From: Chryseobacterium sp. Leaf180 | GTDB taxonomy: Bacteria > Bacteroidota > Bacteroidia > Flavobacteriales > Weeksellaceae | Assembly: GCF_001424585.1 (NCBI RefSeq) | Contig: NZ_LMPJ01000001.1 | Location: forward strand, 278,442 to 342,441 | Direction of reading: 5' to 3' | DNA length: 64,000 nucleotides | Shown here: one piece after another, positions 34,958 through 43,252 of the stretch | Position numbering within the stretch: position 1 is the stretch's first letter | How the letters are laid out: each line of letters starts with the position of its first letter | Program-made: the position numbers and the translations under genes | Notes under the pieces: model-generated | Seen by the model: the letters and a program-made list of their open reading frames with translations, nothing else | The model's database searches: none | What the model was told of the DNA's origin: nothing

Positions 34958-35268
34958 TGGCGACTTTTATTCAAAATTCCATCAGAGATTACGAAGATCC
35001 GAAAAGAAAGTATGAAGAAGATGTTCTTGTTTTGGATGAAGTGGATGATGTCTATAAACTCATTCTTCACAACGACGATATTCATACGTTTGACGAAGTG
35101 ATCAATGCGCTCATTGAGATCTGTAATCATGATCTTCTGCAGGCCGAGCAATGTACGATGCTGGTACATTACAAGGGAAAATGTACGGTGAAAACCGGTT
35201 CGATGGATCTTCTGAAACCTATGCACGAAAAATTGATTGCGCGAAGTCTAACCAGCGAAATCGTTTAA
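34957..35268 (+). CDS. clpS: ATP-dependent Clp protease adaptor ClpS
   Basis: A 103-residue adaptor that brings N-end-rule substrates to ClpAP. The core has LHNDDIHTFDEVINAL (the HNDD pocket motif), then a HDLLQAEQCTMLVHYKGKCTVKTG helix-strand region, quoted to about residue 80. It is coupled to the preceding gene by a 1-nt overlap, a conserved pairing of unknown meaning. A GC-rich terminator follows its stop. Confidence 0.93.
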   Translation: MATFIQNSIRDYEDPKRKYEEDVLVLDEVDDVYKLILHNDDIHTFDEVINALIEICNHDLLQAEQCTMLVHYKGKCTVKTGSMDLLKPMHEKLIARSLTSEIV

Positions 35269-35272
35269 ATAT

Positions 35273-35297
35273 AATCCGGCCGGCGCCGGATTTTTTA
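35273..35297 (+). terminator. Terminator after clpS
   Basis: AATCCGGC (35273-35280) pairs with GCCGGATT (35285-35292), then TTTTTT. The stem is unusually GC-rich for this genome. Confidence 0.88.
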
Positions 35298-35344
35298 TGA
35301 AAAGTCAGCATAATTTTCTGCTTAAATGTTGCGTCAAAAACCTT

Positions 35345-35352
35345 TATATTTG
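35345..35352 (+). promoter_or_regulatory. -7 element of udk
   Basis: TATATTTG lies inside the longest udk frame, upstream of codon 15. It marks the transcript start at about 35358 and supports the ATG at 35368 as the real start. Confidence 0.65.
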
Positions 35353-35367
35353 CAGAAAACTTTTCAG

Positions 35368-35982
35368 ATGCTCGTAATAGGAATTGCCGGTGGCACAGGC
35401 TCAGGCAAAACTACGGTTGTTGATAAAATTATTCAGCAGCTTGATATTGAAGGAATGAACATTCTTTCGCAGGACAATTATTATCATGACAATCACAATC
35501 TTACGCTTACAGAACGTGAAGCTTTAAACTACGATCATCCGAAATCGATCGATTTTGAACTGATGCTGAAGCACGTCAAAGCGCTGAAAAATAATGAATC
35601 GATTGATCAGCCTGTTTATAGTTTTGTGACGCATTCGCGAACTGGAGATCACGTGATTGTGGAGCCGAAAAATGTGCTTGTCGTAGAAGGGATTCTTGTG
35701 CTGACCAATAAAGAACTGTTGAAAGAGTTTGACCTGAAAGTCTTTGTTCATGCAGATTCAGACGAAAGACTGATCAGAAGAATCCGTCGAGATACACAGG
35801 AAAGAGGCCGTGATTTGGATGAAGTTCTTCACAGATATCAGACCACGTTGAAACCAATGCATCAGGAGTTTATTGAGCCTTCAAAAAATGAAGCAGACCT
35901 GATTATTCCAAATATGAGACAGAATTCTGTTGCCATTGATTTCCTTACCACGGTGATCCGGAATTCTTTAAAAAAGCATTAA
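35368..35982 (+). CDS. udk: Uridine kinase
   Basis: A 204-residue pyrimidine-salvage kinase that phosphorylates uridine and cytidine. It starts MLVIGIAGGTGSGKTT, with the P-loop at residues 7-15, and has QDNYYHD, NYDHPKSIDFELM and PVYSFVTHSRT substrate motifs, then RIRRDTQERGRDL. A longer frame starting at 35326 would add 14 residues, but it spans the promoter box at 35345-35352. The FtsB-like gene follows after 3 nt. Confidence 0.93.
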   Translation: MLVIGIAGGTGSGKTTVVDKIIQQLDIEGMNILSQDNYYHDNHNLTLTEREALNYDHPKSIDFELMLKHVKALKNNESIDQPVYSFVTHSRTGDHVIVEPKNVLVVEGILVLTNKELLKEFDLKVFVHADSDERLIRRIRRDTQERGRDLDEVLHRYQTTLKPMHQEFIEPSKNEADLIIPNMRQNSVAIDFLTTVIRNSLKKH

Positions 35983-35985
35983 AAG

Positions 35986-36342
35986 ATGGAAGAAAAAAAT
36001 TTAATCAAAAACATTCAGCCCAAATCTGAAACCGTAAAGTTTCTGCAGAAATATGTGCTGAATAAATATACCGTGACGATCTTTTTGTTTTTGGTGTGGA
36101 TGATTTTTTTCGACAAAACATCGTTTCTTGTCATTCATGAACTGAACGGAGAAATCAATAAATACGAAGAACAGCTCGGGTATTACAAAGCCGAGTACGA
36201 GAAAAATGATGCTTTCTATAAAAAGCTGATGAATAATAAATCGGAGAAAGAAAAATATGCGCGCGAAAATTATTTTATGAAGAAACCGAATGAAGAAATT
36301 TTTATCTTGGTTGTAGACAGCAGTAATATCGCAAAAAAGTAA
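35986..36342 (+). CDS. FtsB/DivIC-like septum formation protein
   Basis: A 118-residue single-pass membrane protein. The membrane helix is at about 27-45 (TVTIFLFLVWMIFF), followed by a coiled coil (EINKYEEQLGYYKAEYEKN) and the KYARENYFMKKPNEEIFIL motif typical of FtsB/DivIC. It would help hold the divisome together at the septum. It is 3 nt after udk and 27 nt before the mutase gene, so the three are one transcript. Confidence 0.88.
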   Translation: MEEKNLIKNIQPKSETVKFLQKYVLNKYTVTIFLFLVWMIFFDKTSFLVIHELNGEINKYEEQLGYYKAEYEKNDAFYKKLMNNKSEKEKYARENYFMKKPNEEIFILVVDSSNIAKK

Positions 36343-36369
36343 AACAGATTTTCAAAAATAAACTGATGT

Positions 36370-37521
36370 ATGGCAATTGAAACGTGGGAAAATTTAGTTA
36401 AAAAACAGCTGAAAACTGATGATATTTATTCAGTTTTAAGCAAGCCAAATCTGGAAGGAATTAAGGTAAAACCTTTCTACGATTCTTTAAAGAAAAAACT
36501 TCCCGTTTTGCCAAGATCTGAGGAAAGTACACATTTGGTTTCTCATTATCACGAAAGTCTTGAGGACGATGTTTATGCTTTTTTGCTGACAGAAAATGTT
36601 GAAAATCTCAGTGAAAAATCAATTTTTGTCGATGATCTGAAGTTGGCAGAACATATTTCACTTGAAGATACCAACCGTTATTTTTCTCTCATCGATGTTT
36701 TTTCTGCGGATGAATCTCAGATTGAGGATCAGTTGGTAAAAGAATTACAGGCAAAAAACTTTGAGAAATCGATCTGTGTAAATATTTCTTTACATCAAAA
36801 CGCCGGCGCGTCTATCATCCAGCAGATGGCTTTTGCTCTGGCAAAAACCAAGGAATTGTGTGAAATTTACGGCGGGGAGATTTTAGATAAACTTATTTTT
36901 CGTGTGGCAATAGGAGCAAATTATTTCTTTGAAATCGCGAAAATCCGCGCTCTGAAAATTTTGTTTAATCAGCTGTCAAAAGAATATCATTTAGATCTTG
37001 TTCCATATATTTTTGCTGAAACTTCATTCAGAAATAAGTCTGTAAACGACAGCGAAAATAATCTTATCCGGTCAACACTTGAGCTTGCGGCAGCCATGAT
37101 TGGTGGTGCAGATGCTGTTTTTAGTAATGATTATTCGATTGGCATAACTTCTGCGAATACAGCTGAAATCTCTTTTAAACAGCAGATCGTTCTCGCCTAT
37201 GAAAGCATCATTAACGTTTTTGAAGATGCGGCCAATGGAAGTTATTTTGTGGAGGACATTACCGAACAGATCGCACAAAAATCTTGGCAGGAATTTCTAA
37301 AGATTGAAGAAAATGGAGGTTATCTGAAAAATATTGAGAATGGAAACATTCAAAAGATGATTTATAATCACGCAACTGAGGAACAGAGGTGGGTTGAAGA
37401 GGGAAAGATCAAACTTATTGGCGTCAATCTATATCCTAAACTGGATGTGAAAAAAAATATTTCAGAGCTTTATGATGAGAAAATAATCAAAGCGGTGCAT
37501 TGGGCAGAAATGTTTGAATAA
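36370..37521 (+). CDS. mutA: Methylmalonyl-CoA mutase small (beta) subunit
   Basis: A 383-residue subunit that pairs with the catalytic large subunit to interconvert methylmalonyl-CoA and succinyl-CoA. It starts MAIETWENLVKKQL and contains VNISLHQNAGASIIQQMAFALA, quoted for the SLHQNAGA motif, and a TIM-barrel pattern. The C-terminal cobalamin-binding domain is absent, as expected for this subunit. The large subunit is usually next door; here the next gene is a methyltransferase that starts immediately after the stop codon, so the partner must be elsewhere. Confidence 0.9.
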   Translation: MAIETWENLVKKQLKTDDIYSVLSKPNLEGIKVKPFYDSLKKKLPVLPRSEESTHLVSHYHESLEDDVYAFLLTENVENLSEKSIFVDDLKLAEHISLEDTNRYFSLIDVFSADESQIEDQLVKELQAKNFEKSICVNISLHQNAGASIIQQMAFALAKTKELCEIYGGEILDKLIFRVAIGANYFFEIAKIRALKILFNQLSKEYHLDLVPYIFAETSFRNKSVNDSENNLIRSTLELAAAMIGGADAVFSNDYSIGITSANTAEISFKQQIVLAYESIINVFEDAANGSYFVEDITEQIAQKSWQEFLKIEENGGYLKNIENGNIQKMIYNHATEEQRWVEEGKIKLIGVNLYPKLDVKKNISELYDEKIIKAVHWAEMFE

Positions 37522-38670
37522 GTGAATCAATATATTTTAAATCCTGTAGTAAAAAATTTTATCAATGCAAATCTTCATGCAGATTTGCATTCTTTATTAT
37601 TAAAAAAATCGCCGTTTCCAAATGTTTCTATACAGGAAATTGCGCAGCAAATTAAAGGAAAACAGGTCGCCCAGAGAAAGTTTCCGTTTTTGCTGAAAGA
37701 AGGCATTGTTTTTCCGCCACAGCTGAATCTCGAACAGTCTTCTTCAGAAAAAACGGCAGCTTACAAAGCTCAGAATCTTTCTGGAGAAAAGTTTTTGGAT
37801 CTGACTTGTGGCTTCGGAATTGACGCTTTTTACTTATCCCAGAACTTTGAAAAAGCTGTTTTAGTTGAGAAAAACAGCGATCTTATAGAAACTGTAGGGC
37901 ACAACTGGAATGTTTTAGAAAGAAAAGCAACGTTCGTCAATAAAAGGCTTGAAAATTTTTTGGAAGAAAATAAAGAAACTTTTGATGTCATTTATCTCGA
38001 TCCGGCGCGGCGAGATGAAAGCAAAAACAAAGTTTTTCTACTGGAAGATCTGTCACCGAATATTCTTGAAATACAAAAAAAGCTTTTAGATATTTCTGAA
38101 CAGGTAATTATTAAACTTTCGCCTCTTATCGACCTAACATATCTTGTTTCTGAAATAAAGAATATTTTTAAAATTGAAATTATTGCGGTAAAAAACGATG
38201 TAAAAGAAGTCGTGATTTATTTAAATAAGATCAAAAGCGGTAAAATTATCTGCAACTGCATTAATCTCGAAAGTGAAGAAGATGATTTTTCTTTTACATC
38301 GGGTGAAGAAAAAAACGCAGAAGCAGAATATGGTGAACCGGATGAATATATTTATCTTCCCAATAATTCAATATTAAAAGCAGGAATTTTTAATCTGATC
38401 TCTGAAAAATTTAAGCTGAAGAAACTGCATCCAAATACGCATATTTACACTTCAAAGAATCGCATTGATCATTTCCCGGGAAGGATTTTGCATATGAAAA
38501 CGGTTTCGGCAAAAGAGATTTTAAAAAAAGAAAAATACAATGTCATCTCAAAAAATTATCCTTTGAAACCGGAAGAAATCAGGAAAAAATACGGCATTTT
38601 GGATGGAGGAGAAGCGTATTTAATTTTCACACAGTCTAAAAAGGGAAAAATCATACTAAAATCTATGTAA
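37522..38670 (+). CDS. SAM-dependent methyltransferase with THUMP-like region
   Basis: A 382-residue protein starting with GTG directly behind the mutA stop (no gap). The N-terminal ~85 residues include a FPFLLKEGIVFPPQLNLEQSSSE segment, and residues about 90-215 form a class I methyltransferase fold: FLDLTCGFGIDAFYL (motif I), VEKN and a YLDPARRDES catalytic loop. The C-terminal THUMP-like region fits a rRNA or tRNA methyltransferase found in Bacteroidota, but the target is not known. Immediate translational coupling to mutA may be accidental. Confidence 0.82.
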   Translation: MNQYILNPVVKNFINANLHADLHSLLLKKSPFPNVSIQEIAQQIKGKQVAQRKFPFLLKEGIVFPPQLNLEQSSSEKTAAYKAQNLSGEKFLDLTCGFGIDAFYLSQNFEKAVLVEKNSDLIETVGHNWNVLERKATFVNKRLENFLEENKETFDVIYLDPARRDESKNKVFLLEDLSPNILEIQKKLLDISEQVIIKLSPLIDLTYLVSEIKNIFKIEIIAVKNDVKEVVIYLNKIKSGKIICNCINLESEEDDFSFTSGEEKNAEAEYGEPDEYIYLPNNSILKAGIFNLISEKFKLKKLHPNTHIYTSKNRIDHFPGRILHMKTVSAKEILKKEKYNVISKNYPLKPEEIRKKYGILDGGEAYLIFTQSKKGKIILKSM

Positions 38671-38674
38671 AATG

Positions 38675-38705
38675 TTGCTGAAAAATGCAGGATTTCTTAC
38701 TTTTG
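38675..38705 (+). promoter_or_regulatory. Promoter of the small lipoprotein gene
   Basis: TTG (38675-38677), 20-nt spacer and TACTTTTG (38698-38705), 19 nt before the ATG at 38725. Confidence 0.75.
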
Positions 38706-38724
38706 GACAATCAAAAATTTAGGA

Positions 38725-39003
38725 ATGAAAAAATTAATTATATGTTTAGCCATCGCTGCTGTTGCGGTAAGCTGCAAAAAGATTCAGGCGGGTGGAAACC
38801 ATGGTGTGATCAAGCTTGAGGAGGGTGTGGAAAGGTATTCTGACGATGAGCAGACCAGCGGCCACGCAGAAGATCTGAATGCTGCGACGCACAAAATGGA
38901 AGTTCAAACTGCAGATTCTGCAAAAGCAGTTGCGCCAAGAACTGACACAGCAGCTGTAAAACCTGCTTCTGATCAGAAGAAGCCAACGACGCCGGCTCAT
39001 TAA
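38725..39003 (+). CDS. Small putative lipoprotein
   Basis: A 92-residue protein with a short signal peptide and Cys in AVAVSCKK (Cys17), which fits a lipobox. The mature part is polar and low-complexity, rich in Ala, Thr, Asp and Lys, with no recognised domain. It is monocistronic, with its own promoter and terminator. Family unknown. Confidence 0.75.
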   Translation: MKKLIICLAIAAVAVSCKKIQAGGNHGVIKLEEGVERYSDDEQTSGHAEDLNAATHKMEVQTADSAKAVAPRTDTAAVKPASDQKKPTTPAH

Positions 39004-39021
39004 TTAATAAAAAGATATTTT

Positions 39022-39047
39022 AAATCCTGCCTCGAGCGGGATTTTTT
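39022..39047 (+). terminator. Terminator after the lipoprotein gene
   Basis: AATCCTGC (39023-39030) pairs with GCGGGATT (39036-39043) with one G-T wobble, followed by a T run. Confidence 0.75.
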
Positions 39048-39122
39048 GTTGAGACTTTTTGCTGCTTTTAAATATTTGGAGTAATTTGTCTTACTTTTTC
39101 AAGCTAAAAATAAATAAAGAAC

Positions 39123-40511
39123 ATGCAAGACACATTACAATACATCTCGGAAAACAAACAGCGTTTTGTAGATGAACTTTTTGAACTTTTAAAAATAGCG
39201 TCGATCTCAGCAGATCCTGCGTACAAAAATGAGGTGCTTACTTGCGCTGATAAAGTTGCTGATTTTCTTCAGAAAGCAGGCGCAGATCAGGTAGAAGTTT
39301 GCCAGACAAAAGGCTATCCGATCGTTTATGGTGAAAAGATAATTGGCAAAGATCTTCCGACGGTTTTGGTATACGGACATTATGATGTGCAGCCGCCAGA
39401 CCCTTTAGAGCTTTGGAAGAAGCCACCTTTTGAGCCATATATCGAAAAGACTGAGATTCACCCAGAAGGCGCAATCTTCGCAAGAGGTTCGGCAGATGAT
39501 AAAGGCCAGTTTTTTATGCAGATTAAAGCTTTTGAAGCGATGATGCAGACGAATTCTTTGCCTTGTAATATTAAATTTATTTTTGAAGGCGAAGAGGAAG
39601 TTGGATCGGTAAGCCTTGGAGATTGGGTGAAAGAAAATACTGAAAAACTGAAATGTGACTGCATTTTGATTTCTGATACACATATTTACAGCAATGAGCA
39701 GCCGACGGTTACTACAGGTTTACGTGGTTTAAGCTATGTGGAAGTTGAAGTAGAAGGTCCGAACAGAGATTTACATTCCGGTTTATACGGTGGAGCGGTT
39801 CCAAATCCGATTCATGTTTTGAGCCGAATGATCGCGAAACTGATCGATGATGACGGAAGAATCACAATTGACGGTTTTTATGATAATGTCGAAGCTGTTT
39901 CTACAGAAGAACGTGCAGAGATGAATAAGCTGAAAGATAATCCTGAAGAGTTTAAAAAATCAATTGGTTTAAATGATGTCGAAGGTGAAAAAGGTTTTAC
40001 GACTTTGGAAAGAACTTCGATCAGACCAACGCTTGACTGCAACGGAATTTGGGGTGGTTACACAGGCGAAGGTGCGAAAACTGTGATTCCATCTAAAGCT
40101 TTTGCTAAGATCTCGATGCGTTTGGTTCCATATCAGACTCCGGAACAAATTACAGAAAAATTCACTACATATTTTGAAAAAATTGCTCCGGATAATGTAA
40201 AAGTGAAGATTACGCCACATCACGGCGGAATGCCTTACGTTCTTCCAACGGATACAAAAGAATTTTCTGCCGCCAAGAATGCGATGGAAAGTGCTTTTGG
40301 AAAAGAAGTTTTACCTTATCGAGGTGGAGGCAGTATTCCGATCACTGCGATGTTTGAACAGGTTTTGGGAGCAAAATCAGTTTTAATGGGATTTGGTCTT
40401 GATTCTGATGCGATTCATTCACCAAACGAGCATTATGGTTTATTTAATTTCTATAAAGGAATTGAAAGTATTCCACAGTTTTTTGAAAACTATGCTAGAA
40501 ATAATCATTAG
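39123..40511 (+). CDS. M20-family dipeptidase
   Basis: A 462-residue zinc peptidase of the M20 family. The metal motif VYGHYDVQPPDPL is seen at about 82-94, ARGSADDKGQFFMQ next, then the catalytic EGEEEVGS (about 157-164). The bacterial dimerisation domain lies between about 190 and 350, and the C-terminus carries the SPNEHY His motif. Substrates are probably dipeptides in the cytoplasm; there is no signal peptide. Monocistronic. Confidence 0.9.
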   Translation: MQDTLQYISENKQRFVDELFELLKIASISADPAYKNEVLTCADKVADFLQKAGADQVEVCQTKGYPIVYGEKIIGKDLPTVLVYGHYDVQPPDPLELWKKPPFEPYIEKTEIHPEGAIFARGSADDKGQFFMQIKAFEAMMQTNSLPCNIKFIFEGEEEVGSVSLGDWVKENTEKLKCDCILISDTHIYSNEQPTVTTGLRGLSYVEVEVEGPNRDLHSGLYGGAVPNPIHVLSRMIAKLIDDDGRITIDGFYDNVEAVSTEERAEMNKLKDNPEEFKKSIGLNDVEGEKGFTTLERTSIRPTLDCNGIWGGYTGEGAKTVIPSKAFAKISMRLVPYQTPEQITEKFTTYFEKIAPDNVKVKITPHHGGMPYVLPTDTKEFSAAKNAMESAFGKEVLPYRGGGSIPITAMFEQVLGAKSVLMGFGLDSDAIHSPNEHYGLFNFYKGIESIPQFFENYARNNH

Positions 40512-40603
40512 ATTAGTGTTAAAAAACACTTTTGAAATACCTCATAGCTAGATTGTTAAATATTAATTTATTATTTTTACTAAAATTATTTAAATTAAAT
40601 ATT

Positions 40604-41548
40604 ATGAAAAAAATTCTATTGTCTTTAGCAGTCTTAAGTTCATTAAGTGTGATAAATTCACAAGTAATAACTCAAAATTCAGTACCTAATACTGTTGTTG
40701 CTACTGGTTCAGTTGCATGTGCAAGTTCTTCTACTAGTACTGATTATTATACAGGAGATAACTCATATATGAGATTATTTAAATTGTCAGATTACGGAAT
40801 TACTTATAATTACAAAATAACCAACATAGCTTTCGGTGTACAATTAGCAGCCAGAACTATATCGGGGTCAAGTACGGATATTGGTGGTACTTTTCCTGTA
40901 GAAGTTTGGGTTTATACGACAGCAAGTACAACACCGACTGCGTTGATCTCAGTTTCAGGAACAAATCCTTTGACAACTGTAAATGTCTCTTCAGCTAATA
41001 ATGCTGCAATGGTTAATACAGGTACTTCTGTTAATCAAGTTATTCCAGCTGGATCCAATTTTGTTGTTGAAGTCTTTCATGATGGAAATACAGGTAAAGC
41101 TGGTACGACAGCATCTCCATTCGAAAGATTTTATATGGGTACTCAACCAGGAACTCAGACAGGTCTATCTTACTTATCTTCAGAGACATGCCAGATTCTG
41201 ACTCCAATTGCAACGGGAACAGGTGCTTTAGCTGGGTTTCCTTCTGCTAAATGGGTAATGACTATAACTGGGCAAAATGCAACACTTGGTGTAACTGAGG
41301 TTATCAATTCACGAGATGTGCAGATTTATCCAAATCCTGTGAAGGATGTTCTAAAATTTAAGTTAGGAAGCAATTTGAAATCAGAAAGCATCGAAATTTT
41401 TGATATGGCTGGAAGAATAGTAACCAGTGTCAGCAATTCAAAAAATGTAAATGAAGTGAATGTATCAGATTTCACTAAAGGAACATATATTCTTAAGATT
41501 AAAGCTAACGATGGTAAGCTTTATACGCAAAAGATTATTAAGGATTAA
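40604..41548 (+). CDS. Secreted protein with T9SS type A sorting domain
   Basis: A 314-residue secreted protein. The ATG at 40604 gives a proper signal peptide (MKKILLSLAVLSSLSVINSQ); an upstream in-frame start would put a 24-residue non-signal extension in front of it. The middle is Thr/Ser/Gly-rich and strand-like, with no catalytic motif. The C-terminal ~75 residues are a Por secretion-system sorting domain: VQIYPNPVKDVLKFKL, DMAGRIV, GTYILKIKANDGK. Type IX secretion machinery is not in the window. Codon third positions are more AT-rich than in neighbouring genes. Surface or extracellular; substrate unknown. Confidence 0.85.
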   Translation: MKKILLSLAVLSSLSVINSQVITQNSVPNTVVATGSVACASSSTSTDYYTGDNSYMRLFKLSDYGITYNYKITNIAFGVQLAARTISGSSTDIGGTFPVEVWVYTTASTTPTALISVSGTNPLTTVNVSSANNAAMVNTGTSVNQVIPAGSNFVVEVFHDGNTGKAGTTASPFERFYMGTQPGTQTGLSYLSSETCQILTPIATGTGALAGFPSAKWVMTITGQNATLGVTEVINSRDVQIYPNPVKDVLKFKLGSNLKSESIEIFDMAGRIVTSVSNSKNVNEVNVSDFTKGTYILKIKANDGKLYTQKIIKD

Positions 41549-41567
41549 TTTCAGCATATATTTAATT

Positions 41568-41596
41568 TAAAAACGCTCTCTTTCGGAGCGTTTTTT
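41568..41596 (+). terminator. Terminator after the T9SS cargo gene
   Basis: AAACGCTC (41571-41578) pairs with GAGCGTTT (41586-41593), followed by a T run. Confidence 0.88.
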
Positions 41597-41624
41597 GCTT
41601 TTTAGCCAAAAAAAATATTCTATT

Positions 41625-42329
41625 ATGTTTGAAAATAAAGTTGCCTACATTACAGGCGGAACCAAAGGAATTGGTTTTGGCACTGCTAAAATTTTACTTG
41701 AAAATGGAATTTCTGTCGCATTTTCTGGTCGCAAAGAAGAAGATGTTAGAAATGCAGAAAATGATTTGAAAAAAATCAGTGAAAATGTTTTGGGAATCGT
41801 TTCTGACGTCCGAAAATTTGAAGACGAGGAAAACGCGGTTAAGCAGATTGTAGACAAATTCGGAAGATTAGATTATATTATTGCAAATGCCGGTTTAGGA
41901 CACTTCAAACCGATTGATCAAATGTCGGTTGAAGAGTGGAACTCAATGATTGAAACCAATCTGACTGGCGTTTTCTATACTCTTAAGGCATCAGTTGAAG
42001 AATTAAAAAAATCAGAAGGTTATTATATTACCGTTGCAAGTCTTGCGGGAGCGAATTTCTTTGAGAACGGAGCCGGCTACAACGCGTCGAAATTCGGAGT
42101 TGTAGGTTTTACACAGGCTGCTATGATCGATTTAAGAAAATACAACATTAAATCTACTGTTATCATGCCTGGATCTGTGGCAACAAATTTTAACGATCAT
42201 GTTCCGAATGACAAAGACAGCTGGAAAATTCAGCCGGAAGATATGGGAAATCTGATACTCGATCTTTTAAAAACCAATCCGCGTGTTTTGCCAAGTAAAA
42301 TAGAGTTTCGGGCATCGCAACCTAAGTAA
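41625..42329 (+). CDS. Short-chain dehydrogenase/reductase
   Basis: A 234-residue NAD(P)-dependent SDR. It has the cofactor motif TGGTKGIGFG (about 9-18), ANAG (about 86), a catalytic Ser in TVASLAGA, and YxxxK in YNASKFG, so the Ser-Tyr-Lys set is complete. The ATG at 41625 is used; a longer frame would start at a TTG in the T run of the preceding terminator. Substrate unknown. Confidence 0.88.
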   Translation: MFENKVAYITGGTKGIGFGTAKILLENGISVAFSGRKEEDVRNAENDLKKISENVLGIVSDVRKFEDEENAVKQIVDKFGRLDYIIANAGLGHFKPIDQMSVEEWNSMIETNLTGVFYTLKASVEELKKSEGYYITVASLAGANFFENGAGYNASKFGVVGFTQAAMIDLRKYNIKSTVIMPGSVATNFNDHVPNDKDSWKIQPEDMGNLILDLLKTNPRVLPSKIEFRASQPK

Positions 42330-42358
42330 TTTCAGATATAATGTTCTGAATAATAATT

Positions 42359-42396
42359 AAATATATATTATGCATGCATAATATATATTTTTTTTA
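42359..42396. promoter_or_regulatory. Large perfect palindrome upstream of etfBA
   Basis: A 32-bp perfect palindrome (42359-42390), each arm 16 nt, with TGCATGCA at its centre, followed by a run of T. It could be a terminator after the SDR gene or an operator ahead of etfB; both fit. Confidence 0.6.
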
Positions 42397-42424
42397 TATT
42401 TACATCACATTAAAATAACATTTA

Positions 42425-42441
42425 CCGGTTGCAGGGACCGG
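42425..42441 (+). promoter_or_regulatory. Small stem-loop in the etfB leader
   Basis: CCGGT (42425-42429) and ACCGG (42437-42441) form a 5-bp stem with a 7-nt loop, 26 nt before the etfB start. Role unknown. Confidence 0.35.
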
Positions 42442-42467
42442 ATGATTGTCTAAAATATACTTAAAAA

Positions 42468-43214
42468 ATGAAAATATTAGTTTGTATCAGTAGTGTTCCG
42501 GATACTACTTCGAAAATTAATTTTACAGCAGACAAATCTGCTTTCGACAAAAACGGAATTCAGTGGGTAATTAATCCGCTGGATGAATTTGCCTTAACTA
42601 AGGCAATTCAGCTTCAGACTTCACAAGGCGCAACTGTTACGGTTCTGAATGTGGGTGATGCAATTACAGAACCGGTAGTGAGAAAAGCTTTGGCAATCGG
42701 TGCGAACGATGCCATCAGAGTAAATCTTGATCCAAAAGACAGTTTTTCTACGGCCAAAGAAATTGCAGAAGTTGCTAAAAACGGTGGATATGATTTGATT
42801 CTTTGTGGAAAAGAATCTATCGATTACAATGGCGGTTCTGTTCCCGGAATGGTAGCGCAGCTTCTTGATCTTCCTTTCGTAAACGCAGCGGTTGGTTTGG
42901 ATATTAACGGAAGCGAAGCAACAGCGATACGCGAGATTGAAGGTGGAAAAGAGACAATCTCCGTGAAAATTCCTGCGGTAATTGCCGGACAAAAAGGTTT
43001 AGTAGACGAAAAAGATTTGATTATTCCAAATATGCGTGGTATCATGTCTGCCCGTACAAAGCCATTGCAGGTTTCTGAACCCACTTCTTCTGAAGTAAAA
43101 GTTGAGGGCGTTTCTTATGACAGTGTTCCACCTAGAGCGGCTGTAAAAATGGTTTCTCCGGATAATTTAGATGAGCTTGTAAGATTGCTTCATGAAGAAG
43201 CGAAAGTAATCTAA
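42468..43214 (+). CDS. etfB: Electron transfer flavoprotein beta subunit
   Basis: A 248-residue subunit that binds AMP and helps carry electrons from acyl-CoA and other dehydrogenases to the quinone pool. It starts MKILVCISSVPDTTSKI and has DEFALTKAIQLQ, KESIDYNGGSVPGMVAQLLDLPF and a VDEKDLIIPNMRGIMSARTKPL segment, quoted as landmarks of the family. It is 38 nt upstream of etfA. Confidence 0.95.
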   Translation: MKILVCISSVPDTTSKINFTADKSAFDKNGIQWVINPLDEFALTKAIQLQTSQGATVTVLNVGDAITEPVVRKALAIGANDAIRVNLDPKDSFSTAKEIAEVAKNGGYDLILCGKESIDYNGGSVPGMVAQLLDLPFVNAAVGLDINGSEATAIREIEGGKETISVKIPAVIAGQKGLVDEKDLIIPNMRGIMSARTKPLQVSEPTSSEVKVEGVSYDSVPPRAAVKMVSPDNLDELVRLLHEEAKVI

Positions 43215-43252
43215 TTTTAAATCGCAAATATTAAATTTTAAATTTTTAAATC

